Positions 9,461-18,362 of a stretch of 64,000 bases of DNA are shown piece after piece (position 1 is the stretch's first letter; each line of letters begins with the position of its first letter). Made by a program: the position numbers and the translations under genes. This stretch comes from an uncultured Nitrospira sp. (lineage in GTDB: Bacteria; Nitrospirota; Nitrospiria; Nitrospirales; Nitrospiraceae), in NCBI GenBank assembly GCA_902500995.1, contig CABVSR010000005.1:62001-126000 (forward strand). Reading direction: 5' to 3'. The notes beneath the pieces are model-generated. The model saw only the letters and a program-made list of their open reading frames with translations, did not search any database and had not been told where the DNA came from.

Positions 9461-10951
9461 TCATGGGTTCGGCCGGCGGCCCCCATACGGTTCGAACCCT
9501 TGCGGAATGGGATGGCGGAATGGTGTCGAACCAAAATTGCCGGTCCACGTGTCCATCTTGCTGTAATCCCTGCCGGGAGATCCGACCTCTACTGCTACGA
9601 CGTATTCCCGATCCTTGGTAATGCGAACGATCGGCGCACCGCTGTCGGGCAAGCCACCAAGCCATACGCCATTGTGTCGAATGTAAAGATGGCCTTCCGT
9701 GACGTCTATGGCCAGTCCTATCACATCTTTGTCGCGCAGGCCGCCCAAGGTCTTAAGGTACCGCTTCACTTCGTATGCCAATTGTCCGTCCTGGGACGTC
9801 AGTCCGCTGTACTCATTGTTGGTCGACCGGATGCCGACATTGGTCCATCTGTTTGGGATCCCGTTGTCGCTCCCGGCATGGACGATGAATTCCGCGTACC
9901 ATTTCCCTCGGCTGTGCGGCATCGTGGCAATGCTTTCCGTCGAAGCGCCGCTCATGCCATATCCGACCGTCAGTCGGTCCGATGAAATCATAGGCCGGCC
10001 GTAGGATCGTGCCGAGGATTCGTCTTTCGACTCAAACACGACTGGTTGTGTGATAGGCCTTTCGATTGGGTTCGGAAACGCTAACGTCGTCTTTCCGTCG
10101 ATCACAAGCGAATCGCCCGTGTAGAGGCTCTGGACCGTCGCGGGTTCGACGCCGACCATCGAGCGCACGTAGGCTTTAAAGTCAATCAGCCCATCCCTGG
10201 ATCTCACGAGCGTCTGAGGAAATATCTGGTACCAGTTGTCATCCTCAGCCGAAGCGAAATTGACGGGAACTGTCTGGTCCAGCCCTCGAATCGTTTGGCG
10301 GTAATAGCCGCGGAGAATGACTGATCCGATATGTGCACCAGGTGCGGCGGAGACATTCCAATCAACCGGGTCATAGGACATCAGCAAGAGTGTGATCGGT
10401 CCGCGCATTGGTTCTACCGTGACGTGAATGATTCCCTGGGGCGTGTCGATGGGATTGGCGTCCGGACGAACGGCCATCCCTTGATACACCGCCACGGCAT
10501 GAAGACTGTGAACCTGTATCTTCTCGAGCGCTGTGGAGGTCACAGTCTGCGGCATGCGTGGCTGCTTGCCTGCTTCAAGGATCTGATGCAATACCTCTGC
10601 AAGAGGCACGGTCGTGCCGTTGTGAAACCGAAGAACGCTGCGCGTGAGAACGTTCTCCGTGGCTGGGTGAAGAATGTCGTCGCAGATCACGGAGTCACTG
10701 GTCCCACGCAGAGAAAGCCGAGCGCTATAGGAATCCGTTCGAGTCGCCTCCAGATCCATGATGGTGATGCCGGGGCCGATCTCTATGATCATGACGCACT
10801 CGGAGTGGGTCTCTCCTGCCCCTCTGGATAAGTCATAGCGATGAGCGGTCCGTTGATGATCTGCGGCATGAACCTGGCACACTGAATAGGCAACCAGGTG
10901 GGCGATCAGCACAAGCGGCAGGGCAAGTGTGAACGTGTGCCGCATCTTCAT
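9461..10951 (-). CDS. Secreted protein with C-terminal SPRY-like domain
   Basis: The 496-residue product starts with a signal peptide (about 1-29, ending CQVHAAD). The middle (about 30-300) matches no family I recognise. The C-terminal part (about 310-480) looks like a SPRY/concanavalin-like beta-sandwich. Segments there include GKWYAEFIVHAGS, NVGIRSTNNEYSG and the GHLYIRHNGVWLGG motif, which resembles the SPRY core. SPRY domains are mostly binding modules. Start 10951 was chosen because it gives the signal peptide and has GAGGG upstream; 21 upstream codons are excluded. The gene is convergent with the TonB-C-like gene. The 265 bp upstream to the efflux gene hold no gene I can support. Confidence 0.6.
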   Translation of the reverse strand: MKMRHTFTLALPLVLIAHLVAYSVCQVHAADHQRTAHRYDLSRGAGETHSECVMIIEIGPGITIMDLEATRTDSYSARLSLRGTSDSVICDDILHPATENVLTRSVLRFHNGTTVPLAEVLHQILEAGKQPRMPQTVTSTALEKIQVHSLHAVAVYQGMAVRPDANPIDTPQGIIHVTVEPMRGPITLLLMSYDPVDWNVSAAPGAHIGSVILRGYYRQTIRGLDQTVPVNFASAEDDNWYQIFPQTLVRSRDGLIDFKAYVRSMVGVEPATVQSLYTGDSLVIDGKTTLAFPNPIERPITQPVVFESKDESSARSYGRPMISSDRLTVGYGMSGASTESIATMPHSRGKWYAEFIVHAGSDNGIPNRWTNVGIRSTNNEYSGLTSQDGQLAYEVKRYLKTLGGLRDKDVIGLAIDVTEGHLYIRHNGVWLGGLPDSGAPIVRITKDREYVVAVEVGSPGRDYSKMDTWTGNFGSTPFRHPIPQGFEPYGGRRPNP

Positions 10952-11216
10952 AACCCTCGCGTGAACAGAATGGGAATGGGCAACAGACGCATATCCCAGA
11001 AATAACACGAGCAAAGCCGTCCTCCAACGAGTAACGTCTTTCGTGGTGGAGAGAAGTCAGTGGAGAGCGAGTTTGGAGTGAAGGCGAATGCCGATACGGA
11101 CCCTTGCAGGACTAGTCCGCGGATTGAAAAGTTGCTGCACAAATACGGATTTGAACCGGTGACATCACCAACGCAACGAGAGCGAGGCAAACGCGTGGCA
11201 CCATAGATTCGGAGGA

Positions 11217-14200
11217 TTAAGTCGACTCCGGCGATGCCTCTACCCTTTCCGCATCGTGCCTGATCAGCTTGCGTCCCGACAGCATGCGGAGGCCGACATA
11301 GAACACCGGGGTGAGAAATAAACCAAACAGCGTGACGCCGATCATGCCGGCGAAGACGGTGATGCCGGTAGCCGAACGTACCTCCGCGCCGGCGCCGTGC
11401 GAGAGCACGAGTGGGACCGTGCCGGCGATAAAGGCGACCGACGTCATCACGATAGGGCGTAACCGGAGGCGGCAGGCGTCGAGCGCCGCTTCGATGATAC
11501 CCTTCCCTTGCAGTTCCAACTCGCGCGCGAATTCGACGATCAGGATCGCGTTCTTGCACGCCAATCCCATCAAGACAACCAAACCGACCTGCACGAACGT
11601 ATTGTTGTCGCCGCCGGTGAGTTTCACGCCCGCGAGCGCGCAGAGCATGCACATCGGCACGATCAGGATCACCGCCAACGGCAGGGTCCAGGATTCGTAC
11701 AGGGCGGCGAGCACGAGAAAGGCCAGCAAGATGGCCACGGGAAAGACCAGCAGGGCCGCCTTTCCTTGTGACGCTTCCTGAAAGCTCAAATCGGTCCATT
11801 CGACGGTCATGCCGTTCGGCAATACTTTTCCGGCGATGTCGCGAATCGTGTCCATCGCCTGGGCCGAGGAGAACTTGGCCGGATCGGCTTCTCCCATGAA
11901 ATCCGCGGCGGGATATCCGTTGTAGCGCAGCACCGGATCCGGTCCGTACGTTTGGCTGAACTTCACCATCGACCCGATCGGAACCATTTCACCGCGGGTG
12001 TTGCGGGTTTTGAGGTTGGCGATGTCCTCCACCTTGCCGCGAAAATCGCCGTCGGCTTGCGCATACACGCGCCAGGTGCGGCCGAATAGGTTGAAGTCGT
12101 TCACATAGGCAGAGCCGAGATAGATCTGCATCGTCGCGAACAGCTCCGTGAGCGCAATGCCCTGCGTTTTGGTTTTGATGCGGTCCACTTCGGCATCAAG
12201 CTGCGGCACGTTGGCCTGATAGCCGGAAATCGGATATCCCATACCCGGCGTCTGCATGACCGCTCCCTGGAGAGCGCCGACGGCATTTTGCAGCGCCCCG
12301 AAGCCGAGTCCGGCGCGGTCTTCCACAAAGAGCCCGTATCCCGCCCCGTTGCCGAGTCCAAGAATCGGCGGCGGCATCAACACGAAGGTGATGCCTTCTT
12401 TGATGGCGGAGATCTTGCGGTTCATCTCTTCGCTGATGTCTTTCGCACTACGCTGTCGCTCCTCGAACGGTTTCAAGATGAGAAACGCGATGCCGTAGTT
12501 CGGCGTATTCGTAAACTGCAGGGGATTCAGCCCGGTCATGGCTACGGCGTGCTCGACCCCCTCCACGGTTTTGCTGATCGCAACGACCTGGCGCAACACG
12601 GCATCCGTGCGGTCGAGTGACGCGCCCTCCGGCAATTTCACCCCGGCCATCAGATACAACTTGTCCTGGGTAGGAATGAAACCTCTAGGCACCGTTTGAA
12701 ACAGCAGCCCGGTGGCGATCAACAGCATGGCATACAGGGCGAAGACGGCCCCGCGATGTGTCAGCGTGTGCGAAACGGTGCCCTGGTACCGGTCTGAACT
12801 GGCTTTGAAAAATCGGTTGAACGGCCGGAAGACCCAGCCGAAGAGCCGCTCGATCAACCGCGACAGCGCATCCTTCGGCGCGCCGTGGCTCTTGAGCAAT
12901 TTGGCCGCCAAGGCCGGCGAGAGTGTCAGCGAATTGATGGCTGAGATCACCGTCGAGATGGCGATCGTCACGGCGAACTGCTTGTAGAACTGGCCGGTGA
13001 CGCCGCTCAGAAACGCCATCGGTACGAACACGGCGCACAGAACGAGCGCGATGGCGACAATCGGGCCCGACACTTCCTGCATGGCCTGGTGCGCCGCCTG
13101 GAGCGGCGTGCGGCCTTCTTCGATGTTGCGCTCGACGTTTTCCACCACCACGATCGCGTCATCCACGACAATGCCGATTGCGAGGACGAGGCCGAAGAGA
13201 GTGAGGGTGTTGATCGAGAACCCGAACATGTACAACGCGGCAAACGTGCCGACCACGGAAACCGGCACGGCAATCAGCGGAATGATCGAGGCGCGCCAGG
13301 TCTGCAGGAACAGAATCACGACGAGCACGACGAGCAGGATCGCTTCCATCAGCGTCTGGACGACCGCCTGAATGGAATCGCGCACGAAGACCGTGGTGTC
13401 GTAGTCCGAGCGGTAGGTGAGGCCCGGCGGAAACCGCGTCTTCAGTTCCTCCATCTTGGCGATCACCGCATCGCGCACCGTGAGCGCGTTTGCGCCGGGT
13501 GCCTGGAAGATACCGATGGGGGGCGCATCCTGGTTGTCGAGCTGGCCGCGCAACGTGTAGTCGTTGGCGCCGAGTTCGATGCGCGCCACGTCGGAGAGAC
13601 GGACGACTTCGCCGCCCGCTCCGATTTTCAACACGACGTTGCCGAACTCCTCGGCCGTGCGCAGGCGGCCTTGGGCGTTGATGGAAATGAGAAAGTCGGT
13701 GTCTGCCGCGATGGGTTCCGCGCCGAGCTGCCCCGCCGAGACCTGGATGTTTTGTTCCCGTACGGCGGCGACGACGTCGCCGGCGGTCATGCCGCGCGAA
13801 GCGATCTTGTCCGGATTGAGCCAGATGCGCATGGCATAATCGCCGCTGCCGAAAATCTGGACTTGTCCGACGCCGGGCAGGCGAGCCAGTTCATCCTTGA
13901 TTTTGATGTTGGCGTAGTTGCGCAGGTAGAGCGCGTCGTACTTCGCTTCCGGTGAGAGCAATTGCACCATCACCAGAAAGGTCGGCGACTGTTTCTGCGT
14001 CGTCACGCCGAGGCTGACGACTTCCGACGGCAGCCGTGACAAGGCCTGGCTGACGCGGTTTTGTACCTGCACCTGAGCCGCATCCGGATCGGTGCCGGGA
14101 CGAAACGTGATCGTCATTTGCAACACCCCGTCGGAACCGGCGACCGACTTCATGTACATCATGTTCTCGACGCCGTTGATCTGCTCCTCCAGCGGCGTCG

Positions 14201-14390
14201 ACACGGTTTCGGCGATGACCTTGGGATTGGCCCCCGGATAGATCGCGCGCACGATCACCGCCGGCGGCACGACATCGGGGTATTCGCTGATGGGAAGGAT
14301 GGGGATGGCGATCAAGCCGGCGGCGAAGATCACGATCGACAGCACTGCGGCAAAGATCGGCCGGTCGATAAAAAACTTGGAAAAGTCCAT
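11217..14390 (-). CDS. RND efflux pump, HAE1 family inner-membrane transporter (MexF/OqxB-like)
   Basis: The 1,057-residue protein is a full-length hydrophobe/amphiphile efflux transporter with 12 membrane helices in two pseudo-symmetric halves. It opens with MDFSKFFIDRPIFAAVLSI, followed by the porter-domain YPGANPKVIAETVSTPLEEQ segment. The proton-relay pair lies in GIVVDDAIVVVEN (TM4). Overall it looks closest to MexF/OqxB rather than AcrB. It uses proton-motive force to expel drugs or lipophilic compounds through a tripartite channel. It lies 12 bp downstream of its adaptor gene in one operon; no outer-membrane channel gene is adjacent, so that component must be encoded elsewhere. Confidence 0.93.
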   Translation of the reverse strand: MDFSKFFIDRPIFAAVLSIVIFAAGLIAIPILPISEYPDVVPPAVIVRAIYPGANPKVIAETVSTPLEEQINGVENMMYMKSVAGSDGVLQMTITFRPGTDPDAAQVQVQNRVSQALSRLPSEVVSLGVTTQKQSPTFLVMVQLLSPEAKYDALYLRNYANIKIKDELARLPGVGQVQIFGSGDYAMRIWLNPDKIASRGMTAGDVVAAVREQNIQVSAGQLGAEPIAADTDFLISINAQGRLRTAEEFGNVVLKIGAGGEVVRLSDVARIELGANDYTLRGQLDNQDAPPIGIFQAPGANALTVRDAVIAKMEELKTRFPPGLTYRSDYDTTVFVRDSIQAVVQTLMEAILLVVLVVILFLQTWRASIIPLIAVPVSVVGTFAALYMFGFSINTLTLFGLVLAIGIVVDDAIVVVENVERNIEEGRTPLQAAHQAMQEVSGPIVAIALVLCAVFVPMAFLSGVTGQFYKQFAVTIAISTVISAINSLTLSPALAAKLLKSHGAPKDALSRLIERLFGWVFRPFNRFFKASSDRYQGTVSHTLTHRGAVFALYAMLLIATGLLFQTVPRGFIPTQDKLYLMAGVKLPEGASLDRTDAVLRQVVAISKTVEGVEHAVAMTGLNPLQFTNTPNYGIAFLILKPFEERQRSAKDISEEMNRKISAIKEGITFVLMPPPILGLGNGAGYGLFVEDRAGLGFGALQNAVGALQGAVMQTPGMGYPISGYQANVPQLDAEVDRIKTKTQGIALTELFATMQIYLGSAYVNDFNLFGRTWRVYAQADGDFRGKVEDIANLKTRNTRGEMVPIGSMVKFSQTYGPDPVLRYNGYPAADFMGEADPAKFSSAQAMDTIRDIAGKVLPNGMTVEWTDLSFQEASQGKAALLVFPVAILLAFLVLAALYESWTLPLAVILIVPMCMLCALAGVKLTGGDNNTFVQVGLVVLMGLACKNAILIVEFARELELQGKGIIEAALDACRLRLRPIVMTSVAFIAGTVPLVLSHGAGAEVRSATGITVFAGMIGVTLFGLFLTPVFYVGLRMLSGRKLIRHDAERVEASPEST

Positions 14391-14402
14391 GGCCGGCTCT
14401 CC

Positions 14403-15569
14403 CTACTTCTCGGCCATGGCTGCAGGCGCGGCGGGCGCCGGCGGCTTGCCCATGGGAACCTCGGCGGGCATCACCGGCATGCCGGGGAAAAAGATCTTCT
14501 GCAGGCCGACCACGACAATTCTGTCGTCGGCCGCGAGGCCGGACCGCACCACGCGCAACCCGTCGACCATGCCGCCGAGCACGATATCCTTGCGTTGCGC
14601 CTTGCCCTCGCCATCGACCGCATAAACGTATTTGCGATCCTGATCCGTGAGAATGGCCTTGTCGTCGATCAACAGCGCCTCGGCCTTTTGGCCGCTGACG
14701 AACTGCACGCGCGCATACAGACCGGGAGTAAAGATTCGATCGGGATTGGGCAGCACGGCGCGCGCGCGCACGGTGCCGAGGGTGGGATTCACCTGTGTGT
14801 CGAGGAAATCGACCGTGCCGGCATGCGGATAGCCGATCTCATTGGCGAGGCCGACGTGCACGGCATTGTCACGCGCGGTGCGCTCGTTCTTCCGCTCCTG
14901 TTCCTTGTACCGCAAGTAACTGTTTTCGTCGGCGTCAAAATACACGTACATCGGATCCTGCGAGACCACTGTCGTCAAGAGCGTGTCGTCGGCGGTCGCC
15001 AGGTTGCCGACCGTCACCAGTGCCCGGCTCGCCCGTCCCGAAACCGGGGCCCGGACCTCGGTGAAGGACAAGTTGAGCTTGGCGGTAGCCACCGCGGCTT
15101 CAGCGGCATGGACATCGGCGGCGCTTTGATCCAGCGCGGCCCGGCGCAAATCGAGTTCTTCGCGCGAGATCGCATCATCGTTGATCAAGGATTGTGCGCG
15201 CTTGTTGCGGATGGTCTCCAACTGCTGCGCCACGCGCGCGCGTGACAGTTGCGCCTGGGCATTCTCCAGGGCCGCGCGGTAGGGGCGAGGGTCGATTTGA
15301 AACATCAAATCGCCCTGCTTCACATCCTGTCCTTCCTTGTAGGCGAGTTTCTGCACGTAGCCGCTGGCGCGCGGCCGCAACTCGACCGTGTCGATGGCGC
15401 TGATGCGGCCGGTGTATTCGTCCCATTGCTGCACCGGCTTGGAGATCACCTGCGCGACGCCGACCTCAGGGGGAGGGGGCTGACCGCCGCTGCTGGCCTG
15501 TTCGTTACCGCAGCCCGCCGCTGTCAGCAACAGCGGGAGCAGCCAATGTGTATATCGGACATTGCGCAT
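14403..15569 (-). CDS. RND efflux periplasmic adaptor lipoprotein (MexE/OqxA-like)
   Basis: The 388-residue membrane-fusion protein has a lipoprotein signal ending at LTAAGC, so Cys19 is the likely lipidated residue. A barrel-sandwich hybrid/lipoyl half-motif (RPRASGYVQKLAYKEGQDVKQ) comes first. An alpha-helical hairpin of about 70 residues follows, then the second lipoyl half (FTEVRAPVSGRASRALV) and beta-barrel and membrane-proximal domains. It bridges the RND transporter to an outer-membrane channel. It is the first gene of the operon and is divergent from marR, whose product probably controls it. The C-terminus is Pro/Ala-rich. Confidence 0.92.
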   Translation of the reverse strand: MRNVRYTHWLLPLLLTAAGCGNEQASSGGQPPPPEVGVAQVISKPVQQWDEYTGRISAIDTVELRPRASGYVQKLAYKEGQDVKQGDLMFQIDPRPYRAALENAQAQLSRARVAQQLETIRNKRAQSLINDDAISREELDLRRAALDQSAADVHAAEAAVATAKLNLSFTEVRAPVSGRASRALVTVGNLATADDTLLTTVVSQDPMYVYFDADENSYLRYKEQERKNERTARDNAVHVGLANEIGYPHAGTVDFLDTQVNPTLGTVRARAVLPNPDRIFTPGLYARVQFVSGQKAEALLIDDKAILTDQDRKYVYAVDGEGKAQRKDIVLGGMVDGLRVVRSGLAADDRIVVVGLQKIFFPGMPVMPAEVPMGKPPAPAAPAAMAEK

Positions 15570-15615
15570 GGTGTACCTGTTGGAAGAATGGCCGTCTTGT
15601 CACTCGCTGTCATGC

Positions 15616-15645
15616 AGTATCCGGCATGCGGCGAAACATAGTCAA
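15616..15645 (-). promoter_or_regulatory. Candidate promoter of the RND efflux operon
   Basis: On the minus strand, TTGACT (15640-15645) and GATACT (15616-15621) are spaced by 18 bp. They lie about 50 bp upstream of the adaptor start and inside the divergent intergenic region shared with marR. The adjoining 15640-15690 stretch is strikingly AT-rich and holds partial dyads that could be MarR operators. I cannot define an operator exactly. Confidence 0.45.
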
Positions 15646-15717
15646 TATATGAATGATCAAAATATGGATAATTTATGATTGAAACGTGTCGCATTTTTGA
15701 AGTACGGTATTCCCATC

Positions 15718-16209
15718 ATGAAACGTGCGCAGAAAGTCCGTCGCGTCACGATCAAGGAGACCTCATCCGTCTCTCCCTGCATCTCGACGTTGCCGCGGCA
15801 CCGGTTGGTCGAACTGTTATGGAGCTTTGCCCCGGCCTATCAGCGGTGGTCGGAATCGTTGTTGGTGGAGAAGGGGCTGTCCCCCCAGCGGTTACGGATT
15901 CTCGGATCGATTCACGAGCGCGGTCCGAGAATCATGAGCGACCTCAAAAAGGAACTCGGCGTGACCGCGACGAACGTGACGGCGCTCGTCGATTCGTTGG
16001 AAAACGACGGGTTGGTCGTGCGGAGACGGCATCCCACGGATCGCCGTGCCACGGTGATCGAACTGTCGGACAAGGTCATGTCCGAGCTCTCGCCCCGCTG
16101 CACGGAATACAAAGAACAGGTGGCGGAACTGTTCTCAGATCTCACCGATCAGGAATGTAAGGCGTTCGTCAAAACGCTGGAGAAGCTGTGGAGTCGATTG
16201 CAGGGGTGA
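15718..16209 (+). CDS. MarR-family transcriptional regulator
   Basis: The 163-residue protein has the MarR winged-helix layout. It has N- and C-terminal dimerisation helices and a core with LSPQRLRILGSIHERGP, the recognition helix TATNVTALVDSLENDGLV and the wing motif VRRRHPTDRRATVIELS. MarR proteins usually repress adjacent efflux genes and release DNA on binding a small ligand. The gene is divergent from the RND operon, which is the likely target. ATG 15718 is preferred over an in-frame TTG at 15679, because the TTG would lie within the AT-rich promoter region. The N-terminal 25 residues are basic and poorly conserved. Confidence 0.87.
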   Translation: MKRAQKVRRVTIKETSSVSPCISTLPRHRLVELLWSFAPAYQRWSESLLVEKGLSPQRLRILGSIHERGPRIMSDLKKELGVTATNVTALVDSLENDGLVVRRRHPTDRRATVIELSDKVMSELSPRCTEYKEQVAELFSDLTDQECKAFVKTLEKLWSRLQG

Positions 16210-16214
16210 CCAAT

Positions 16215-16358
16215 TCAGGAAGGTTCGCGGTAGCTGCGGCTAGGCCACTTGGATTCGGCCTTACTGTAGGGGCGTGATGGAGGTTTGCGTATCACAAGGC
16301 GTTTCAGCAGGAGCATGAGCGTGGCAAGTGACAGGGCTGTGAACAGGCGAGTGAGCAT
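16215..16358 (-). CDS. Possible 47-residue membrane microprotein
   Basis: A short frame reads from ATG 16358 to TGA. It encodes a hydrophobic N-terminal helix (about residues 4-19, Leu-rich) followed by a basic, Ser/Pro-rich tail. The layout of a single-span membrane microprotein is plausible, but there is only a weak GTGAG upstream and no family I recognise. It is convergent with marR, whose stop is 5 bp away. It may equally be a chance frame. Confidence 0.3.
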   Translation of the reverse strand: MLTRLFTALSLATLMLLLKRLVIRKPPSRPYSKAESKWPSRSYREPS

Positions 16359-16418
16359 GTCTCACGATATCGCTCTGCGGCAAGAGAGTCAAACAGACGC
16401 TGATCGGCCTTGAACAAA

Positions 16419-16625
16419 CTAGGAGCGTCCCCCATCCCTCCGGCGGTTTTTTGCCTTGTCGGCAAGTTGTGCGACCCCACCTTGCGCCTCGGCCACGTTT
16501 CTCAGTGCAAGTAAGAACAGCTCAGTATCATCTTCTTCCAATGCCGCACTCAAATACTCTGCAGCCTCACGCGAATCCCTAAGGCTCTGAATCAGATCCG
16601 GCTGATAGGCTCTGCTCTTTTTCAT
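16419..16625 (-). pseudogene. Truncated HigA-type addiction-module antitoxin remnant
   Basis: The 68-codon frame begins like the probable addiction-module antidote family. A DLIQSLRDSREAAEYLSAAL segment is followed by DDTELFLLALRNVAEAQGGV, matching the family's first half. After LADKAKN the sequence turns into an Arg/Gly tail and stops. The helix-turn-helix recognition part expected next (a Leu-Ser-Arg-Glu-like helix and a GNP turn, about 30 residues) is absent in every frame downstream. No HigB toxin gene is adjacent. It lies 22 bp beyond the stop of the large-protein cluster, on the same strand. I read it as a decayed antitoxin; a short functional product cannot be excluded. Confidence 0.55.
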
Positions 16626-16647
16626 GGCCGCCTCGTTGAGGAGAGGA

Positions 16648-18360
16648 TTATCCTTCTTTCTTCTCCACCACATCAAACTGCAGCCCACTCGACCCTTCCC
16701 CTCGGCCTGGGCTCTTCCGCCGGCCGATCCAGAGATGCGTCGAGCCGTCGATCCAGCGCGCATATTGGTATGTTCTGGTAACACGCGCGCCTTCGCGGGG
16801 AACTTCCTCTTCGAATAGCAGCAGCTCGCGGTTCGGTTCGAGTAGCCGGCCCTTCGGACGTTGTACGCCTTGAATGCCGCCGTCGCCGAATGCCGGCAGG
16901 ACGCCGCGTTTGAGCCGCAAGGCATTGCCCTCTTTGACCGGCAATAATGGAATCCAATAGTCCGGCACCGTGGTGCCGAGCCGGTAGACCAGAGCGCTGT
17001 CACTGCCGGCGGCGGGTGGGGGCTGCTGTTCCGCCAGCGTCTCTTGATAGGCTTCATGACGATCCAATGGTCGACCGGCGGCGCTTTCAACGATGCGTTC
17101 CACGGCCCAGGCCACGTTGGCCATTTCATCCCTCAAGAGCGACAGGTCTTCCACCGGCTGGCTCTCCAACAGCGGGCCCAACACCGGCGGCAGGAAGAAT
17201 AATTTCTGGGTATCGTTGGTCAGGCTGAACATGCGCCAGGGCGACGTGGGCCCATCCACTTCGCTCGCGTGGGGAATGAGGAACCGTTCGCCGAAGGTGT
17301 TGGTCACGACGAGCGCGCGGACCTGCGACAGGGTGCCCACGGGAAGTTCGAGCGGCAGGAGGAACCAATCGTTGCTGTACTCCAGCGCGAACTTGACGAG
17401 CAACAGGCGGGCCAGGTCCTGCGGCGCGGCTTGGACGCTCGCAAAATTCACCGAGCCGTCTTCGAATTCCCACAAGCGCGCAGAAGGCATGCCGCGAAAC
17501 GAGACCGGCGCGGGAAGAAACGCTTCGGTGAGTGATGTGTGGCTGTCGGTCGCGCCCAAGCCGTTTCCTGTACTCGTCGTGAACGAAAACCAATCCAGCC
17601 GTCCGTCGAGATACTCCGGCGCGGTCAACACCACTTCGCTCGCCGCCGTCTTGCCGGAGACGCTGAGCGCGTACTCCATTCGTTCGGAAATCCAGGCGGA
17701 AGGGGCGGCGCCCTGTTGGAAGAGACTCTCCAGCCAGGTGAGCCAGGACGTAAGAATGCCGAGGAGCTTGGAACGATCCACTTCGGCTATTTGCACGAAC
17801 GGCGGATCGCGGAATAATTCATTTAAGCTGTTGCCGGCCTGTAATGCGCGGACTCGTGCGGCGAACCGCAAGCCGTCGATGGTGCGCCCAGCCAGCACGC
17901 GGATGAACGAGAGGCCGGCATCATCGATCTGCTTGGCCTGCTCTTCTGTGGGTGCGGTCAGGACATACGCGCTCGCCAACCATTGCGCGCGTGAGGGCCC
18001 GAGCCTCGCCGCCTCCAGCAGGCGAAGCAGATGCCGCCCGGATTCGGCAGCCAGCCGCCAGTTCGGGCGCGAGTCGTCCGTCACCGGTTCGGCTTCCACC
18101 ACTGTTTCCAGTGCGAGGTTGTCGGCGGCGTAGGGCCTGGCCGGATGCGGGCCGGAACGTGGCCCCGGTTGATAACGAGTGACGGCGGCCTGGTCCACGA
18201 TCACCTGCGCGGCGGCAGGCGAGCCGGCATCGGCCCCGTTGAACTCGCCGAACTGCCATTGACGACCGAGCATCCAGAGCGGATCGTGGATGCGTGCCTG
18301 CAAGCCGTCTTGCAAATCGGGGTTGTGCGTGCTGAGGTCGAGTCTGATTCGTGAGGCCAT
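16648..18360 (-). CDS. Uncharacterised 570-residue protein, last gene of the DUF6603 cluster
   Basis: I do not recognise a named domain. The protein opens with RIRLDLSTHNPDLQDGL and IHDPLWMLGRQWQFGEFNGA, an unusually ordered, Trp-rich N-terminal block. Later it has FRGMPSARLWEFEDGSVNF, FALEYSNDWFLLPLELPVG and a C-terminal YARWIDGSTHLWIGRRKS segment. It is mixed alpha/beta with no signal peptide or membrane helix. The ATG at 18360 follows a purine-rich GGGAGGGG and lies 2 bp after the stop of the 1,772-residue gene, so the two must be co-transcribed. The precise N-terminal motif suggests a conserved family rather than a random frame. Function is unknown. Confidence 0.75.
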   Translation of the reverse strand: MASRIRLDLSTHNPDLQDGLQARIHDPLWMLGRQWQFGEFNGADAGSPAAAQVIVDQAAVTRYQPGPRSGPHPARPYAADNLALETVVEAEPVTDDSRPNWRLAAESGRHLLRLLEAARLGPSRAQWLASAYVLTAPTEEQAKQIDDAGLSFIRVLAGRTIDGLRFAARVRALQAGNSLNELFRDPPFVQIAEVDRSKLLGILTSWLTWLESLFQQGAAPSAWISERMEYALSVSGKTAASEVVLTAPEYLDGRLDWFSFTTSTGNGLGATDSHTSLTEAFLPAPVSFRGMPSARLWEFEDGSVNFASVQAAPQDLARLLLVKFALEYSNDWFLLPLELPVGTLSQVRALVVTNTFGERFLIPHASEVDGPTSPWRMFSLTNDTQKLFFLPPVLGPLLESQPVEDLSLLRDEMANVAWAVERIVESAAGRPLDRHEAYQETLAEQQPPPAAGSDSALVYRLGTTVPDYWIPLLPVKEGNALRLKRGVLPAFGDGGIQGVQRPKGRLLEPNRELLLFEEEVPREGARVTRTYQYARWIDGSTHLWIGRRKSPGRGEGSSGLQFDVVEKKEG

Positions 18361-18362
18361 GC

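Noticed and set aside
11133-11175. tRNA T-loop-like sequence on the minus strand (GGTTCAAATCC) in the gap upstream of the RND transporter's 3' end
   Set aside because: Only the loop and about three T-stem pairs match. No acceptor, anticodon or D arm can be folded around it, so it is neither a tRNA nor a supportable attachment site.
15640-15690. MarR operator palindrome in the AT-rich divergent region
   Set aside because: Several partial dyads overlap, but none is a clean inverted repeat of the size MarR dimers use. Reporting one exact site would be guesswork.
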